Shown: piece by piece, positions 46,926 through 57,772 of the stretch
Layout: every line of letters starts with the position of its first letter
How positions within the stretch are numbered: the first letter of the stretch is position 1
From: Pseudoduganella albidiflava
Lineage (GTDB): Bacteria > Pseudomonadota > Gammaproteobacteria > Burkholderiales > Burkholderiaceae_D
Reading direction: 5' to 3'
Assembly (NCBI RefSeq): GCF_004322755.1
Contig: NZ_CP036401.1
Location: 310,001-374,000, forward strand
Length of the DNA stretch: 64,000 nt
The notes under the pieces: model-generated
What the model saw: only the letters and a program-made list of their open reading frames with translations
Databases searched by the model: none
What the model was told of the DNA's origin: nothing
Made by a program: the position numbers and the translations under genes

Positions 46926-48620
46926 ATGAACGACCCGCGCTTCGATTCCACCCGCGACATCCGCGCCCCGCGCGGTCCGGACAAGACATGCAAGACCTGG
47001 GGCGCCGAAGCGGCGTACCGGATGATCCAGAATAATCTCGACAGGGAAGTGGCCGAGAACCCGCAGGCGCTGGTGGTCTACGGCGGCATCGGCCGCGCCG
47101 CGCGCGACTGGGCATGCTTCGATGCGATCCTGGCCGCCTTGAAGGAGCTGGGCGAAGAGGAAACGCTGCTGATCCAGTCCGGCAAGCCGGTCGGCGTGTT
47201 CCGCACCCATGCCGATGCGCCGCGCGTGCTGATCGCCAATTCGAACCTGGTGCCGAAATGGGCCAACTGGGAACATTTCAACGAGCTCGATCGCAAGGGC
47301 TTGTTCATGTATGGCCAGATGACGGCCGGCAGCTGGATCTACATCGGCACGCAGGGCATCGTGCAGGGCACCTACGAAACGTTCGCCGAGGCGGGCCGCC
47401 AGCATTTCGGCGGCGACCTGCGCGGGCGCTGGCTGCTCACCGCCGGCCTGGGCGGCATGGGCGGCGCGCAGCCGCTGGCCGCCACCATGGCCGGTGCCGT
47501 GTCGCTGACCGTCGAGTGCCAGCAGAGCAGCATCGATTTCCGGCTGCGCACGCGCTACCTGGACAAGCAGGCCGCCAGCATCGACGAAGCGCTGGACATG
47601 GTGCGTACCCACAAGGAGCGGGGCGAGGCGATCTCGATCGGCCTGCTCGGCAATGCCGCCGACGTGCTGCCGGAACTGGTGCGGCGCGCCCGCGAGGGCG
47701 GGCTGGTGCCGGACCTGGTGACCGACCAGACTTCCGCGCATGACCTGATCAACGGCTACCTGCCGCAGGGCTGGAGCGTGGCGGACTGGCAGGCGGCGCG
47801 TGCCGAACCTGCGCGGCACGCCGGGCTGAAAGCTGCCGCGGCGGCATCCTGCGCGGTGCACGTGAAGGCGATGCTGGACTTCCAGGCGCTGGGCGCGCGC
47901 GTGGTCGACTATGGCAACAACATCCGCCAGGTGGCGTTCGACGAGGGCGTGCAGGATGCCTTCGGCTTTCCCGGTTTCGTGCCGGCCTACATCCGGCCGC
48001 AATTCTGCGAAGGGCGCGGGCCGTTCCGGTGGGTGGCGCTGTCCGGCGATCCGGAAGATATCTACAAGACCGATGCCAAGATCAAGGAACTGTTCCCCCA
48101 CCACGCCAACGTGCACCGCTGGCTGGACATGGCGCGCGAACGCATCGCCTTCCAGGGCTTGCCGGCGCGGATCTGCTGGCTGGGCCTGGGCGAGCGGCAC
48201 CTCGCCGGCCTGGCCTTCAACGAGATGGTGAAAAACGGCGAACTGAAGGCGCCCATCGTGATCGGCCGCGACCACCTCGATACGGGCTCCGTGGCCAGCC
48301 CGAACCGCGAAACGGAAAGCATGAAGGATGGCAGCGACGCGGTGTCCGACTGGCCGCTGCTGAACGCGCTGCTGAACACGGCCGGCGGCGCCACCTGGGT
48401 CTCGCTACACCACGGCGGCGGCGTGGGCATGGGATACTCGCAGCATGCCGGCGTCGTGATCGTGGCCGATGGCACCGAGGCCGCCGCGGCCCGGCTGGCG
48501 CGCGTGCTCGTCAACGACAGCGGCTCCGGCGTGATGCGCCACGCCGATGCCGGCTACGACTCCGCGATCGCCTGCGCACAACGCAATGGCCTCAACCTGC
48601 CCATGCTGAAGCAATCATGA
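46926..48620 (+). CDS. hutU: Urocanate hydratase
   Basis: 564 residues, normal length. It opens with [21 protein letters not shown] and has the NAD-binding glycine stretch [19 protein letters not shown] and [16 protein letters not shown] motifs of urocanase. Converts urocanate to imidazolone propionate, step two of histidine breakdown. First gene of the operon, 60 bases after the promoter's -10; stop overlaps the hutH start as ATGA. Confidence 0.98.
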   Translation: MNDPRFDSTRDIRAPRGPDKTCKTWGAEAAYRMIQNNLDREVAENPQALVVYGGIGRAARDWACFDAILAALKELGEEETLLIQSGKPVGVFRTHADAPRVLIANSNLVPKWANWEHFNELDRKGLFMYGQMTAGSWIYIGTQGIVQGTYETFAEAGRQHFGGDLRGRWLLTAGLGGMGGAQPLAATMAGAVSLTVECQQSSIDFRLRTRYLDKQAASIDEALDMVRTHKERGEAISIGLLGNAADVLPELVRRAREGGLVPDLVTDQTSAHDLINGYLPQGWSVADWQAARAEPARHAGLKAAAAASCAVHVKAMLDFQALGARVVDYGNNIRQVAFDEGVQDAFGFPGFVPAYIRPQFCEGRGPFRWVALSGDPEDIYKTDAKIKELFPHHANVHRWLDMARERIAFQGLPARICWLGLGERHLAGLAFNEMVKNGELKAPIVIGRDHLDTGSVASPNRETESMKDGSDAVSDWPLLNALLNTAGGATWVSLHHGGGVGMGYSQHAGVVIVADGTEAAAARLARVLVNDSGSGVMRHADAGYDSAIACAQRNGLNLPMLKQS

Positions 48621-50224
48621 CTGTTGAAAAGATGACCCCGACCTCGACCTCGACCTCGACCCCGATCTCGACCTCGTCCCTGATCCTGATTCCCGGCCGG
48701 CTGGCCCTGGCCGACCTGCGTTCGGCGTGGATGGCCCATGGCCCGATCGCATTGGCGCCCGAAGCGTATCCGCAGATCGATGCCGCCGCCCGGGCCGTGC
48801 ACGCGATCGTGCAAAAAGGCGACGCCGCCTACGGCATCAATACCGGCTTCGGCCTGCTGGCGAAGACCCGCATTCCGGACGACCAGCTGGAGCAGCTGCA
48901 GCGCAACCTGATCCTGTCGCATTCCGTGGGGACCGGCGAGCTGATGGCCGACCATGTGGTGCGCCTGCTGATGCTGACGAAGATCGGCAGCCTGGCGCGC
49001 GGTTTTTCCGGCATCCGCGCCAGCGTCATCGACACGCTGGTGGCCCTGTACAACGCCGGCATCATGCCGGCCATCCCCGTCAAGGGCTCGGTCGGCGCCT
49101 CGGGCGACCTGGCGCCGCTGGCGCACATGACGCTGGCGCTGCTGGGCGTTGGGCCGGTGCGCGTGAAGGGCGAGCTGATGGAGGCGCACCAGGCGCTTGC
49201 CGCGGCCGGCATCGCGCCGGTGGTGCTGGCGCCGAAGGAAGGGCTGGCGCTGATCAACGGCACCCAGGCTTCCACCGCGCTGGCGCTGCACGGCCTGTTC
49301 ATGGCCGAGCGGCTGCTGGAAGCGGGCATCGTCACCGGTTCGCTGTCCCTCGATGCCGCCAAGGGCAGCGACGCGCCGTTCGACGCCCGCGTGCACGAGG
49401 TGCGCGGCCAGCCGGGCCAGATCGCGGCCGCTGCGATCTACCGCCAGCTGGTGGCGGGCAGCGCGATCCGCGCCTCGCACCTGCTGGGCGACGAACGGGT
49501 GCAGGACCCTTACTGCCTGCGCTGCCAGCCGCAGGTGATGGGGGCCTGCATGGACCTGATCGGCAATGCCACCCGCACCCTGCTGATCGAGGCGAATGCC
49601 GTCACCGACAATCCGCTGCTGTTCCGGGAAGGCGGCGATACCGGCGATACCGTCACGATCGTTTCCGGCGGCAATTTCCATGCCGAGCCGGTGGCGTTCG
49701 CGGCCGATACGCTGGCGCTGGCCATCGCGGAGATCGGCAGCATCGCCGAACGCCGCATCGCGCTGCTGATCGATGCCACGCTGTCCGGCCTGCCGCCGTT
49801 CCTGGTGCGCGAGCCGGGCGTCAATTCCGGCTTCATGATCGCCCACGTGACGGCTGCGGCGCTGGCCTCGGAGAACAAGTCGCTGGCGCATCCGGCCAGC
49901 GTGGACAGCCTGCCCACCTCCGCCAACCAGGAAGACCACGTGAGCATGGCCACGTTCGCGGCGCGCCGGCTCGACGAGATGGCGCACAATACGGCGGCCA
50001 TCGTCGGCATCGAGCTGCTGGCGGCCGCCCAGGGCATCGATTTCCACCGGCCCCTGAAGACATCGCCGCACCTGGAACACGTGCATGCCCAGCTGCGGCG
50101 GCAGGTGCCGTTCTACGATGCGGACCGTTACTTCGCACCCGATATCGAGGCGGCGAAACGGCTGGTGCTGGAGGGCGCCCTCTCCGCCGACTGCCGCCAG
50201 CTGTTTACCCCGCTGCATCCTTGA
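48617..50224 (+). CDS. hutH: Histidine ammonia-lyase
   Basis: 535 residues, about 25 longer than usual because of an N-terminal low-complexity stretch. The MIO prosthetic group forms from Ala-Ser-Gly in [30 protein letters not shown] is the standard active-site loop. It deaminates histidine to urocanate, step one. The start overlaps the hutU stop (ATGA). Residues 8-20 ([13 protein letters not shown]) derive from a hexanucleotide repeat (see 48641). Confidence 0.97.
   Translation: MTVEKMTPTSTSTSTPISTSSLILIPGRLALADLRSAWMAHGPIALAPEAYPQIDAAARAVHAIVQKGDAAYGINTGFGLLAKTRIPDDQLEQLQRNLILSHSVGTGELMADHVVRLLMLTKIGSLARGFSGIRASVIDTLVALYNAGIMPAIPVKGSVGASGDLAPLAHMTLALLGVGPVRVKGELMEAHQALAAAGIAPVVLAPKEGLALINGTQASTALALHGLFMAERLLEAGIVTGSLSLDAAKGSDAPFDARVHEVRGQPGQIAAAAIYRQLVAGSAIRASHLLGDERVQDPYCLRCQPQVMGACMDLIGNATRTLLIEANAVTDNPLLFREGGDTGDTVTIVSGGNFHAEPVAFAADTLALAIAEIGSIAERRIALLIDATLSGLPPFLVREPGVNSGFMIAHVTAAALASENKSLAHPASVDSLPTSANQEDHVSMATFAARRLDEMAHNTAAIVGIELLAAAQGIDFHRPLKTSPHLEHVHAQLRRQVPFYDADRYFAPDIEAAKRLVLEGALSADCRQLFTPLHP
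48641..48676 (+). repeat. Hexanucleotide repeat (ACCTCG-like) inside hutH
   Basis: Three exact ACCTCG copies (48641-48658) are followed by ACCCCG, ATCTCG and ACCTCG, encoding Thr-Ser pairs. Copy-number change keeps the frame, so it would only shorten or lengthen the N-terminal tail before the HutH core. Confidence 0.8.
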
Positions 50225-50234
50225 GGAGGCCCGC

Positions 50235-51050
50235 TTGCAGACCGACAGCGCCAACTACCATGCCGACGCGGGCACGCTCCCGCTGCTGGTGTCGATGCCC
50301 CACGTGGGCACCGCCATCCCGGGCGATATCGCCGCCGCCATGACGCCGGCGGCCCTGCTGAAGGCGGACACCGACTGGCACCTGCGCGAGCTGTACGGTT
50401 TCGCGCGGGAGCTGGGGGCATCGACGCTGGCGGCGCACTGGTCGCGCTATGTGATCGACCTGAACCGCCCGGCCGACAACGCCAACCTGTATCCGGGCCA
50501 GGACACCACCGGCCTGTGCCCGCTAGACACCTTCGCCCGCGAACCGCTGTACCAGCCGGGCCGGGCGCCGGACGACGCGGAAGTGCGGCGCCGCCTCGCG
50601 CTGTACTGGCAGCCGTATCACGAGGCCTTGCAAGCCGAGCTGGACCGGCTGCTGCGCCTGCATGGCAGGGTGGTGCTGTGGGAAGCGCACTCGATCGCGT
50701 CGGTGGTCCCGCGCTTCTTCGAGGGCAAGCTGCCGGACCTCAATTTCGGCAGCGCGGATGGCGCCAGCTGCGCCCCCGCGCTGATGGAAGCCGTGACCGG
50801 CGCCGCGCGGGCCGATGGCCGCTACACGATCGCCGTCAACGGCCGCTTCAAGGGTGGCCACATCACGCGCATCCATGGCCGGCCGGCGGCGGGCATCCAT
50901 GCCTTGCAGCTGGAAATGTGCCAAAGCACCTACATGAACGAGACCGCGCCCTTCGCCTGGCGCCCCGACCTGGCGGGCCAAGTGCAGCCGCTGCTGCGGC
51001 GGATGCTCGGCGCGGCGGCGGTGTGGGCCGGCGAGGGGAGCACGGCGTGA
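50235..51050 (+). CDS. hutG: N-formylglutamate deformylase
   Basis: 271 residues, TTG start preceded by an excellent GAGGAGG. Metal-site features of the N-formylglutamate amidohydrolase fold: SMPHVGTAIP, YVIDLNRPADNANLYPGQ, WEAHSIASVVPR and NGRFKGGHITR. Gives glutamate and formate from N-formylglutamate, the last step of the five-enzyme route with HutF. Starts 10 bases after hutH. Confidence 0.95.
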   Translation: MQTDSANYHADAGTLPLLVSMPHVGTAIPGDIAAAMTPAALLKADTDWHLRELYGFARELGASTLAAHWSRYVIDLNRPADNANLYPGQDTTGLCPLDTFAREPLYQPGRAPDDAEVRRRLALYWQPYHEALQAELDRLLRLHGRVVLWEAHSIASVVPRFFEGKLPDLNFGSADGASCAPALMEAVTGAARADGRYTIAVNGRFKGGHITRIHGRPAAGIHALQLEMCQSTYMNETAPFAWRPDLAGQVQPLLRRMLGAAAVWAGEGSTA

Positions 51051-52462
51051 CGGCCCTGTTCGCACGCCACGCGCTGTTGCCGGACGGCTGGCGGCGCGAC
51101 GTGCTGCTGGAATGGGACGGCGATGGCCGCTTTACGGCGGTGGCGCCGGATGCCGGCGCGCTGGCCGCCAGTCGCGCGGCCGCCACGTCCCCCATCGACA
51201 CGGCGGAATATGTGTTGCCCGGCATGATCAACCTGCACTCGCACAGCTTCCAGCGCGCGCTGTCGGGACTGACGGAAATCGCCGGGGACGACGCGGGATC
51301 CACCGGGGACAGCTTCTGGACCTGGCGCGACCTGATGTACCGCTTCGCGCTGGGCATCACGCCGGAGCAGATGGAAGCCATCGCCGCCCAGCTGTTCGCC
51401 GAATGCCTGCGCCATGGCTATACGTCGGTCTGCGAATTCCATTATGTCCACCGCGCGCCCGATGGCGCGTTGTATCCGGACGTGGCCGAGACCGCGCGGC
51501 GCGTGATCGCCGCTGCCCGCCATGCCGGCATCGGCATCACCATGCTGCCCGTGCTCTACAGCTACGCCGGTTTCGGCGAGGCGCCGCTGCGCGATGAACA
51601 GCGCCGCTTCCGCTCCGGCCCGGCGGAGGTGCTGGCGATCGTGGCGGCCCTGGAACCGCTGCGCGGTACGATGGTCGAAGTGGGTGTGGCGCCGCATTCG
51701 CTGCGCGCCGCCTCGGTGGCGCAGATCCGCGAACTGCTGGCGGCGCTGCCGCCGGAGCGGCCGGTGCACATCCATATCGCCGAGCAGGTGGCCGAAGTGC
51801 GGCAATGTGTCGACCATGGCGGGCGCCGCCCCGTGCAATATCTGTACGATAATCTGGCGGTCGATGAGCGCTGGTGCCTGGTGCACGCCACGCACGTGGC
51901 CGATGATGAAGTGGCGGCGATCGCCGCCAGCGGCGCCGTCGCCGGGCTGTGCCCCACGACGGAAGCGAACCTGGGCGACGGCCTGTTCCCGCTCGCTCCG
52001 TTCCTTGCGGCGGGCGGCCGGTTCGGCATCGGCAGCGACAGCCACGTGTCCACCAGCCCGGTGGAAGAACTGCGCTGGCTCGAATACGGCCAGCGGCTGG
52101 CGGGGCAGCGGCGCAACGTGGCCGTTGCAACGCACACAATGAGAACAACGGATGAGCGCCGTGTCGGCGACCATCTCTGGCGCGCCGCCCTGGCCGGGGG
52201 CGCGCAGGCCGCGGGAAGGCGGGTGGGCGCGCTGGCGCCTGGCTGCTGCGCCGACCTGCTGGTACTGGACGAGGCGCATCCGAACGTGTCCGCGCCGCCC
52301 GAGCTGCTGAACGGCTTCATCTTCAGCGGCAACGACAACCTGGTGAAGGATGTGCTGGCCGGCGGGCAGTGGGTGGTCCGCGGCGGGCAGCACGTGGCGC
52401 AGGCGGCTATCGCCGCGCGCTTCAAGGAAACGTTGACCAACCTGCGCGAGCTGCGATCATGA
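51047..52462 (+). CDS. hutF: Formimidoylglutamate deiminase
   Basis: 471 residues, GTG start (overlap with the hutG stop, GTGA). Amidohydrolase core with metal site NLHSHSFQR and [12 protein letters not shown], long insertion [19 protein letters not shown]. Converts N-formimidoylglutamate to N-formylglutamate with release of ammonia; this confirms the organism uses the deiminase route, rather than direct HutE-type cleavage. Overlaps hutD as ATGA. Confidence 0.95.
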   Translation: MTALFARHALLPDGWRRDVLLEWDGDGRFTAVAPDAGALAASRAAATSPIDTAEYVLPGMINLHSHSFQRALSGLTEIAGDDAGSTGDSFWTWRDLMYRFALGITPEQMEAIAAQLFAECLRHGYTSVCEFHYVHRAPDGALYPDVAETARRVIAAARHAGIGITMLPVLYSYAGFGEAPLRDEQRRFRSGPAEVLAIVAALEPLRGTMVEVGVAPHSLRAASVAQIRELLAALPPERPVHIHIAEQVAEVRQCVDHGGRRPVQYLYDNLAVDERWCLVHATHVADDEVAAIAASGAVAGLCPTTEANLGDGLFPLAPFLAAGGRFGIGSDSHVSTSPVEELRWLEYGQRLAGQRRNVAVATHTMRTTDERRVGDHLWRAALAGGAQAAGRRVGALAPGCCADLLVLDEAHPNVSAPPELLNGFIFSGNDNLVKDVLAGGQWVVRGGQHVAQAAIAARFKETLTNLRELRS

Positions 52463-53064
52463 CCACGCTGATACAGTATGCAAGCCTGCATCCCACGCCC
52501 TGGAAGAATGGCGGCGGCTGCACGACCGAGATCCTGGCGTCGCCGCCCGGCGCCACCCTGGACGATTTCGACTTCCGCATCAGCCTGGCGACGATTGCCC
52601 AGAGCGGCCCGTTTTCCACCTTTCCCGGCGTCGACCGCACGCTGTCGCTGGTCGATGGCGGCAGCGTGGTGCTCGACGTGGGCAACGAACGCCGGGTGGC
52701 GCTCAGCGACCGCGAACCGGTGGTGGCGTTCCCCGGCGAGATGCCGGTTTCCGCCACCGTGGACGGCATCCCCACCGTGGATTTCAACGTGATGACGCGG
52801 CGCGATCGCTGTTCGCACCAGGTGGAGCGCCGCGTGTTCCGCGATTATTCCGAGCTGGAGCGGCGCAGCGCCCTGACCGTGCTGTTCCTGGCCGACGGCG
52901 ACACGCTCACCGTGCACAGCGAGCGCGAACGCATGTCCATGGTGCGCTTCGATGCCGTGGTGCTCGACCGCGACGAGAACTGGGTCCTGGAAGCGCCGCA
53001 GGCCACCGTCTACATCGTCGACATCATTCCCGAGGAAGACGGGGAAGGAACCACCTGGCAATGA
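52459..53064 (+). CDS. hutD: HutD family protein
   Basis: 201 residues. Bicupin-like fold with the family's opening [12 protein letters not shown] and the [17 protein letters not shown] and NVMTRRDRC stretches. HutD is a small protein that appears in most hut operons of proteobacteria and is thought to limit or tune operon output, possibly by binding formylglutamate or a related product. Overlaps both neighbours by ATGA, indicating tight translational coupling. Confidence 0.93.
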   Translation: MTTLIQYASLHPTPWKNGGGCTTEILASPPGATLDDFDFRISLATIAQSGPFSTFPGVDRTLSLVDGGSVVLDVGNERRVALSDREPVVAFPGEMPVSATVDGIPTVDFNVMTRRDRCSHQVERRVFRDYSELERRSALTVLFLADGDTLTVHSERERMSMVRFDAVVLDRDENWVLEAPQATVYIVDIIPEEDGEGTTWQ

Positions 53065-54311
53065 GTGGATGGGACCTGCTGATCGAGAATGTCCACCTTG
53101 CCACCCTTGCCGGTGTGGAGGGCGTAGCGGGAGAGGGCGGCGAATACGGCACGGTCCCCGATGGCGCGATCGCCGTGCGCGATGGCCGCATCGCCTGGCT
53201 GGGGCCGCGCGCCGAGGCGGCCGCGCACGGCAGCGCGGCGCAAGTGCGCGACGGGCATGGCTGCTGGCTCACGCCGGGATTGATCGACTGCCACACGCAC
53301 ATCGTCCACGCCGGCAACCGCAGCGATGAGTTCGAGGCGCGCCTGAACGGCGCCACCTATGAAGACATCGCCCGTGCCGGCGGCGGCATCATGTCCACCG
53401 TGCGCGCCACCCGCGCGGCGGACGAGGAAGCCCTGCTGGCGCAGAGCCTGCCGCGTATCCGCAGCCTGCTGGCCGAAGGCGTGACGACGCTGGAAATCAA
53501 GTCCGGCTATGGCCTCGACCTGGAAAACGAAGCGAAGATGCTGCGCGTGGCGCGCCGCGTGGCCGGCGAGCTGCCGGTGCGCGTCGCCACCACGTTCCTG
53601 GGTGCCCATGCGCTGCCGCCGGAATATGCCGGGCGGGCCGACGCCTATATCGACGCGGTGTGCGCGATGATTCCCGCGCTGGCCCGCGAAGGGCTGGTGG
53701 ACGCGGTGGATGCCTTCTGCGAGCGCATCGGCTTCACCGCGGCGCAGACGGAACGCGTGTTCGAGGCCGCCCGCCAGGCGGGGCTGCCCGTGAAACTGCA
53801 TGCGGAACAATTGTCGGACCAGGGGGGCGCCGAACTGGTGGCGCGCTACCGCGGGCTGTCGGCCGATCACCTGGAGCACCTGGGCGAAGCGGGGATCGCC
53901 GCGATGGCGGCCAGCGGCACGGTCGCCGTGCTGCTGCCGGGCGCGTATTACTTTCTGCGGGATAATACGCCACCGCCGGTCGCCGCCTTGCGCGCGGCCG
54001 GGGTGCCGATGGCGGTCGCCACCGACAACAACCCGGGAACTTCACCGATGACATCCCTGCTGCTGGCATTGAACATGGCTTGCACCCTGTGGCGCCTTAC
54101 GCCGCGCGAAGCGCTGGCCGGGGCCACGGTCCACGCCGCCCGCGCGCTCGGCCTGCATGGCGACATCGGCACGCTGGAAGTGGGCAAGCGCGCCGACTTC
54201 GCGCTGTGGCGCATCGCCCGTCCGGCGGACCTGTGCTATGCGATCGGCTTCAATCCCTGCGCGGCGGTGGTCAATGGCGGAGTGTGGCGGACACCGGTGG
54301 CCGCTGCGTGA
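53061..54311 (+). CDS. hutI: Imidazolonepropionase
   Basis: 416 residues, complete. Amidohydrolase fold with metal site [12 protein letters not shown], further His ligands around LGAHALPP and [12 protein letters not shown], and [11 protein letters not shown] toward the end. Hydrolyses 4-imidazolone-5-propionate to N-formimidoylglutamate, step three. Start overlaps hutD by four bases; its stop overlaps the transporter gene (GTGA). Confidence 0.97.
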   Translation: MSGWDLLIENVHLATLAGVEGVAGEGGEYGTVPDGAIAVRDGRIAWLGPRAEAAAHGSAAQVRDGHGCWLTPGLIDCHTHIVHAGNRSDEFEARLNGATYEDIARAGGGIMSTVRATRAADEEALLAQSLPRIRSLLAEGVTTLEIKSGYGLDLENEAKMLRVARRVAGELPVRVATTFLGAHALPPEYAGRADAYIDAVCAMIPALAREGLVDAVDAFCERIGFTAAQTERVFEAARQAGLPVKLHAEQLSDQGGAELVARYRGLSADHLEHLGEAGIAAMAASGTVAVLLPGAYYFLRDNTPPPVAALRAAGVPMAVATDNNPGTSPMTSLLLALNMACTLWRLTPREALAGATVHAARALGLHGDIGTLEVGKRADFALWRIARPADLCYAIGFNPCAAVVNGGVWRTPVAAA

Positions 54312-55837
54312 GGGCCGCTGTCGTCGTTGTCCTGGCAGCCTGGTCGCTGCTGTGCGGTTCGCTGGCCCGGGCCGACGACGGCACGCTGCGCATCGGCTCC
54401 AAGCGCTTCACGGAATCCTATATCCTGGCCGAGGTGGTGGCGCAGACGGCCGCGCCGCACGCGAAGGTCGAACACCGCCAGGGACTCGGCAATACAGCCA
54501 TCGTGCTGGCGGCGCTGAAGAATGGCAGCATCGATGTGTACCCGGAATACGTGGGCACGATCGACCAGGAAATCCTGAAACACGGCACGCAGGACAAGCA
54601 GCCATCGAGCCTGGAGCAGATGCGCCGCGAGCTGGCGGCAATGGGCTTCGGCATCGCCGTGCCGCTGGGTTTCAACAATACCTATGCGCTGGCGGTGCGT
54701 GGCGATGCCGGCATCGCCACGCTGTCCGACCTGGCACGCCAGCCCGCGCTGCGCTTCGGCCTCTCTCATGAGTTCATCGGCCGGGGCGATGGCTGGCCGG
54801 GCCTGGCGCGCCGCTACGGCCTGCCACAGCAGCCGCGCGGCCTCGATCATGGTATCGCCTATGAAGCGCTGGCGGCGCGGCAGGTGGATGTCATCGACAT
54901 CTATTCCACCGATGCGAAGATCGCCCGCTACGGCCTGACGGTGCTGCGCGACGACCGCGTCTACTTCCCCCGCTACGATGCCGTGCTGCTGTATCGCCTC
55001 GATGCCGCGCAGCGTTTTCCACAGGCGTGGAAAGCCATCCAGGGGCTGGAGGGCAAGATTACCGAACGCGACATGATCGGCATGAATGCCGCCGCCGAGC
55101 TGGAAGGGCAGGCGTTCGCGGAAGTGGCGCGGCGCTGGCTGGCGCGGCAGAGGGATGACAAGGCCGGTGACAAGGGCGGCGGCACGCCGGAGCCGGCCGC
55201 CGCCCGGCGGTCCCTGGCGGGCGTGCTGTTCGGCCCGGACCTGGCCAGGCTGACGGGGCAGCATGTGTTGCTCGTCGCGCTGTCCGTGCTGCTGGCCGCC
55301 ATCGCCGGCATTCCGCTGGGCGTGCTGGCCGCATTCCAGCCGCGGCTGCGCCAGCCGGTGCTGGCGGTGACGGGGGTGTTGCAGACGGTGCCGTCGCTGG
55401 CCCTGCTGGCGATGCTGATTCCGCTGCTGGGTACGATCGGCATCGTGCCGGCGCTGGTGGCGCTGTTCGTGTATGCGCTGCTGCCCATCGTGCGCAACAC
55501 CTGCACCGGCATCCTCGGCATCGCGCCGGGCTTGCGGCAGGCGGCACTGGCGCTGGGGCTCACGTCGCGCCAGCGCCTGTGGCACGTCGACCTGCCGCTG
55601 GCGCTGCCGGTCATCCTGGCGGGGGTGAAGACGGCGGCCGTGATGAGCGTGGGCACCGCCACCATCGCCGCCTTCATCGGCGCCGGCGGCTATGGCGAGC
55701 GGATCACCACGGGGCTGGCGCTGAACGACAACACGATGCTGCTGGCCGGCGCGCTGCCCGCCGCGGCGCTGGCGCTGCTGACGCAGGGTTTGTTCGAGCT
55801 GATCGAGCGGCGCCTTGTCGTTGCAGGCAAGAAGTAA
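54308..55837 (+). CDS. Fused substrate-binding protein/permease of a ProU-type ABC transporter (HutX-HutW-like)
   Basis: 509 residues, GTG start overlapping hutI. Residues 1-22 are a signal peptide, about 23-280 an OpuAC-type binding domain ([40 protein letters not shown]), and about 310-505 a permease domain with five or six helices and the EAA-like loop ([27 protein letters not shown]). ProU relatives HutX/HutW/HutV import histidine in other bacteria, so this is probably the histidine transporter of the operon. No ATPase gene follows; a partner ATPase elsewhere is needed. Confidence 0.87.
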   Translation: MRAAVVVVLAAWSLLCGSLARADDGTLRIGSKRFTESYILAEVVAQTAAPHAKVEHRQGLGNTAIVLAALKNGSIDVYPEYVGTIDQEILKHGTQDKQPSSLEQMRRELAAMGFGIAVPLGFNNTYALAVRGDAGIATLSDLARQPALRFGLSHEFIGRGDGWPGLARRYGLPQQPRGLDHGIAYEALAARQVDVIDIYSTDAKIARYGLTVLRDDRVYFPRYDAVLLYRLDAAQRFPQAWKAIQGLEGKITERDMIGMNAAAELEGQAFAEVARRWLARQRDDKAGDKGGGTPEPAAARRSLAGVLFGPDLARLTGQHVLLVALSVLLAAIAGIPLGVLAAFQPRLRQPVLAVTGVLQTVPSLALLAMLIPLLGTIGIVPALVALFVYALLPIVRNTCTGILGIAPGLRQAALALGLTSRQRLWHVDLPLALPVILAGVKTAAVMSVGTATIAAFIGAGGYGERITTGLALNDNTMLLAGALPAAALALLTQGLFELIERRLVVAGKK

Positions 55838-55948
55838 GCGTTTTCACGCATCCCGTAAGCATTTGTAAAAGCCCGGGCAATGGCCGGGAGCGGGGGACTA
55901 TATTGAATCCGTTGATTCACCCTCCCTCCCAACTGACAACTGGGTTAC

Positions 55949-55981
55949 GCCACGCCGCCGAGTGCCGCGTGGCTTCTTTTT
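55949..55981 (+). terminator. Terminator of the hut operon
   Basis: GCCACGC (55949-55955) and GCGTGGC (55967-55973) form a seven-pair stem with an 11-base loop, followed by TTCTTTTT. It lies about 110 bases after the last hut gene and before the convergent GNAT gene. Confidence 0.82.
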
Positions 55982-56013
55982 GTCCAACTCGTTTTAGTCT
56001 CGGTCGTTCTTTG

Positions 56014-56514
56014 TCAGTCGTTCGATGCCAGCGCGGTCAGCGCATCGCCGGTGACGCGGCAGATGCGCCAGTCGGGCAGCACGGCGGCGCCCATCTTTTC
56101 ATAGAACGTGATCGCGTTGGCGTTCCAGTCCAGTACCGACCATTCGAAGCGGCCGCACTGCCGCTCGACCGCCAGCGCGGCCAGTGCCGACAGCATGCGC
56201 TTGCCATAACCGTGGCCGCGGCGATCCTGCTTGACGTACAGGTCTTCCAGGTACAGGCCCTTGCGGCCGAGAAAGGTGGAGAAGTTGTGGAAGAACAGCG
56301 CGAACGTGACGACTTCGCCCGTCTCGCCGGCACGGCTTTCCTCGCCCACGATCGCCTCGCATGGCGGCCGCGCGCCGAACAGCGCGTCGTGCAGCATCGC
56401 TTCGTCGGCGATCACCATGTGTTCCAGTTTTTCAAACACGGCCAGTTCGCGGATCATCGCGAGGATCGGGGCCACGTCGTCGGGGCGGGCAGGGCGGATA
56501 TGCAGTGCGCTCAT
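56014..56514 (-). CDS. GNAT family N-acetyltransferase (SAT2/diamine-like)
   Basis: 166 residues. GNAT core with the acetyl-CoA loop VKQDRRGHGYGKRML and the closing WNANAITFYEKMGA. The long aromatic insert FALFFHNFSTFLGRKGLYLEDLY is typical of SAT2/thialysine-type acetyltransferases. Amine substrates such as diamines or thialysine are likely, not shown. Starts within the stop of the EamA gene (ATGA overlap), so they are co-translated. Confidence 0.88.
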   Translation of the reverse strand: MSALHIRPARPDDVAPILAMIRELAVFEKLEHMVIADEAMLHDALFGARPPCEAIVGEESRAGETGEVVTFALFFHNFSTFLGRKGLYLEDLYVKQDRRGHGYGKRMLSALAALAVERQCGRFEWSVLDWNANAITFYEKMGAAVLPDWRICRVTGDALTALASND

Positions 56515-57467
56515 GAGGCTTTCTTCAGTAATTCGGGTTCGATGGCTGCAGCCATTGCCAGTGCAGGTGCCGGTGCCGGAGCAGGCGCGATCAGCGCCCA
56601 CGCCACGCTGGCCAGGCACAGCAGCATACCAAGGCATTCGATGACGCCGGGGCGGAAGTTTTCAAGGCGGATCGACAGCAGCACCGAAATCACAGGCGTG
56701 ACCACGCCGATATACACGGCCTTGCCCGAGCCCAGCCGGTCGATCAGCGTGAAGTAGCAGGCAAAGGCGATCACGGAACCGAACAGCGACAGGTACAGCA
56801 GCCCGCCCCAGTAGCGCGCCGTTGGCGGCAGCACGAAGGGCTGGCCGGTCGCCACCACCCACGCCGCCACCAGCAGCGTGCCCCACAGCATGCCCCAGGC
56901 CATCGTCAGCAGCACGTTCGCATCGTGTTCGCGGACCTTCACCACGAGCACGTTGCCGACGGTGCTGGCCAGCGTCGCCACCAGCGCCAGCGTGAGGCCC
57001 AGCAGGAAGTGGCCCTGGCCGCCGGCGAGGATATCGCGCACGGCCCCGCCGATCGATTGCCAGAACAGCAGGATCACGCCGACCACGGAGATGGTTCCCG
57101 CCACCCACGTGCGCCACGACAGGGGCGTGCCGAGGATCATGCGGTTCAGGATCGGGTTCCAGAACACCATCAGCGCGAACAGCACGGCGACCAGCGCCGA
57201 TACGAGGTACTGCTCGGAACTGTAGGTACAGATGTAGCTGAGGCCGAACGTGGCGCAGCCTTGCAGGATGGTCCAGCGCTGCGCGCGCCAGGAGAGCCGC
57301 AGGCTGTCGCCGCGCAGCTTGCACCAGGCGAACAGCACGGCCGAGGCGATGGCAAAACGGTAGACCACGGAAACGGATGGCGGCACGTCGCCCAGCTGCA
57401 GCGTGATGGCCCAGAACGTGGACCCCCAGATCAGGCAGGCGATAACGAAAAGAACGGGAGTAGGCAT
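56511..57467 (-). CDS. EamA/DMT family transporter
   Basis: 318 residues, ten predicted membrane helices arranged as two EamA repeats (about 5-135 and 155-290), opening with LFVIACLIWGSTFWAITLQLG. Members export metabolites such as amino acids or drug-like compounds. The C-terminal tail is Ala/Pro-rich (APAPAPALAMAAA) and cytoplasmic or periplasmic. The paired acetyltransferase suggests both handle the same amine or related toxin, which is inference. Confidence 0.9.
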   Translation of the reverse strand: MPTPVLFVIACLIWGSTFWAITLQLGDVPPSVSVVYRFAIASAVLFAWCKLRGDSLRLSWRAQRWTILQGCATFGLSYICTYSSEQYLVSALVAVLFALMVFWNPILNRMILGTPLSWRTWVAGTISVVGVILLFWQSIGGAVRDILAGGQGHFLLGLTLALVATLASTVGNVLVVKVREHDANVLLTMAWGMLWGTLLVAAWVVATGQPFVLPPTARYWGGLLYLSLFGSVIAFACYFTLIDRLGSGKAVYIGVVTPVISVLLSIRLENFRPGVIECLGMLLCLASVAWALIAPAPAPAPALAMAAAIEPELLKKAS

Positions 57468-57772
57468 TGCGCCAGTATAGGGCGTTTGCCAGGTCTTGCC
57501 CTAGAGCATCTTGAAGGCGCGGGTGTTGCTGTCACACCCGCGCCACTTGAGTGGTCTCAAGCGAGATAAAGACGGCAACGGAATTGAAAAGAACGCCATT
57601 AGGATGGAACACCCAACTCACCCATGACGCCGCCATGAACTGGATACTGAAGCTGAAAGTGATCACGCTGCTGGGTTACATCGCCGCCCTGGCGGCGCTC
57701 CTGATTACATGCGGCGAGGGGGCGCTGTCGCAGGTGATCATCCTGCGGCTGGCGTCGCCGCCCTGATCCGAT
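57468..57772. other. Intergenic region with a possible small membrane-protein gene
   Basis: 305 bases between two leftward genes. On the plus strand 57635-57766 encodes a 43-residue hydrophobic peptide (MNWILKLKVITLLGYIAALA...) with one clear transmembrane segment, but the ribosome site is poor and no relative is known, so it is not listed as a gene. No terminator was seen. Confidence 0.3.

Noticed and set aside
57635..57766. 43-residue membrane peptide gene
   Set aside because: One hydrophobic segment but a poor ribosome site and no supporting context, so it is kept only as a remark.
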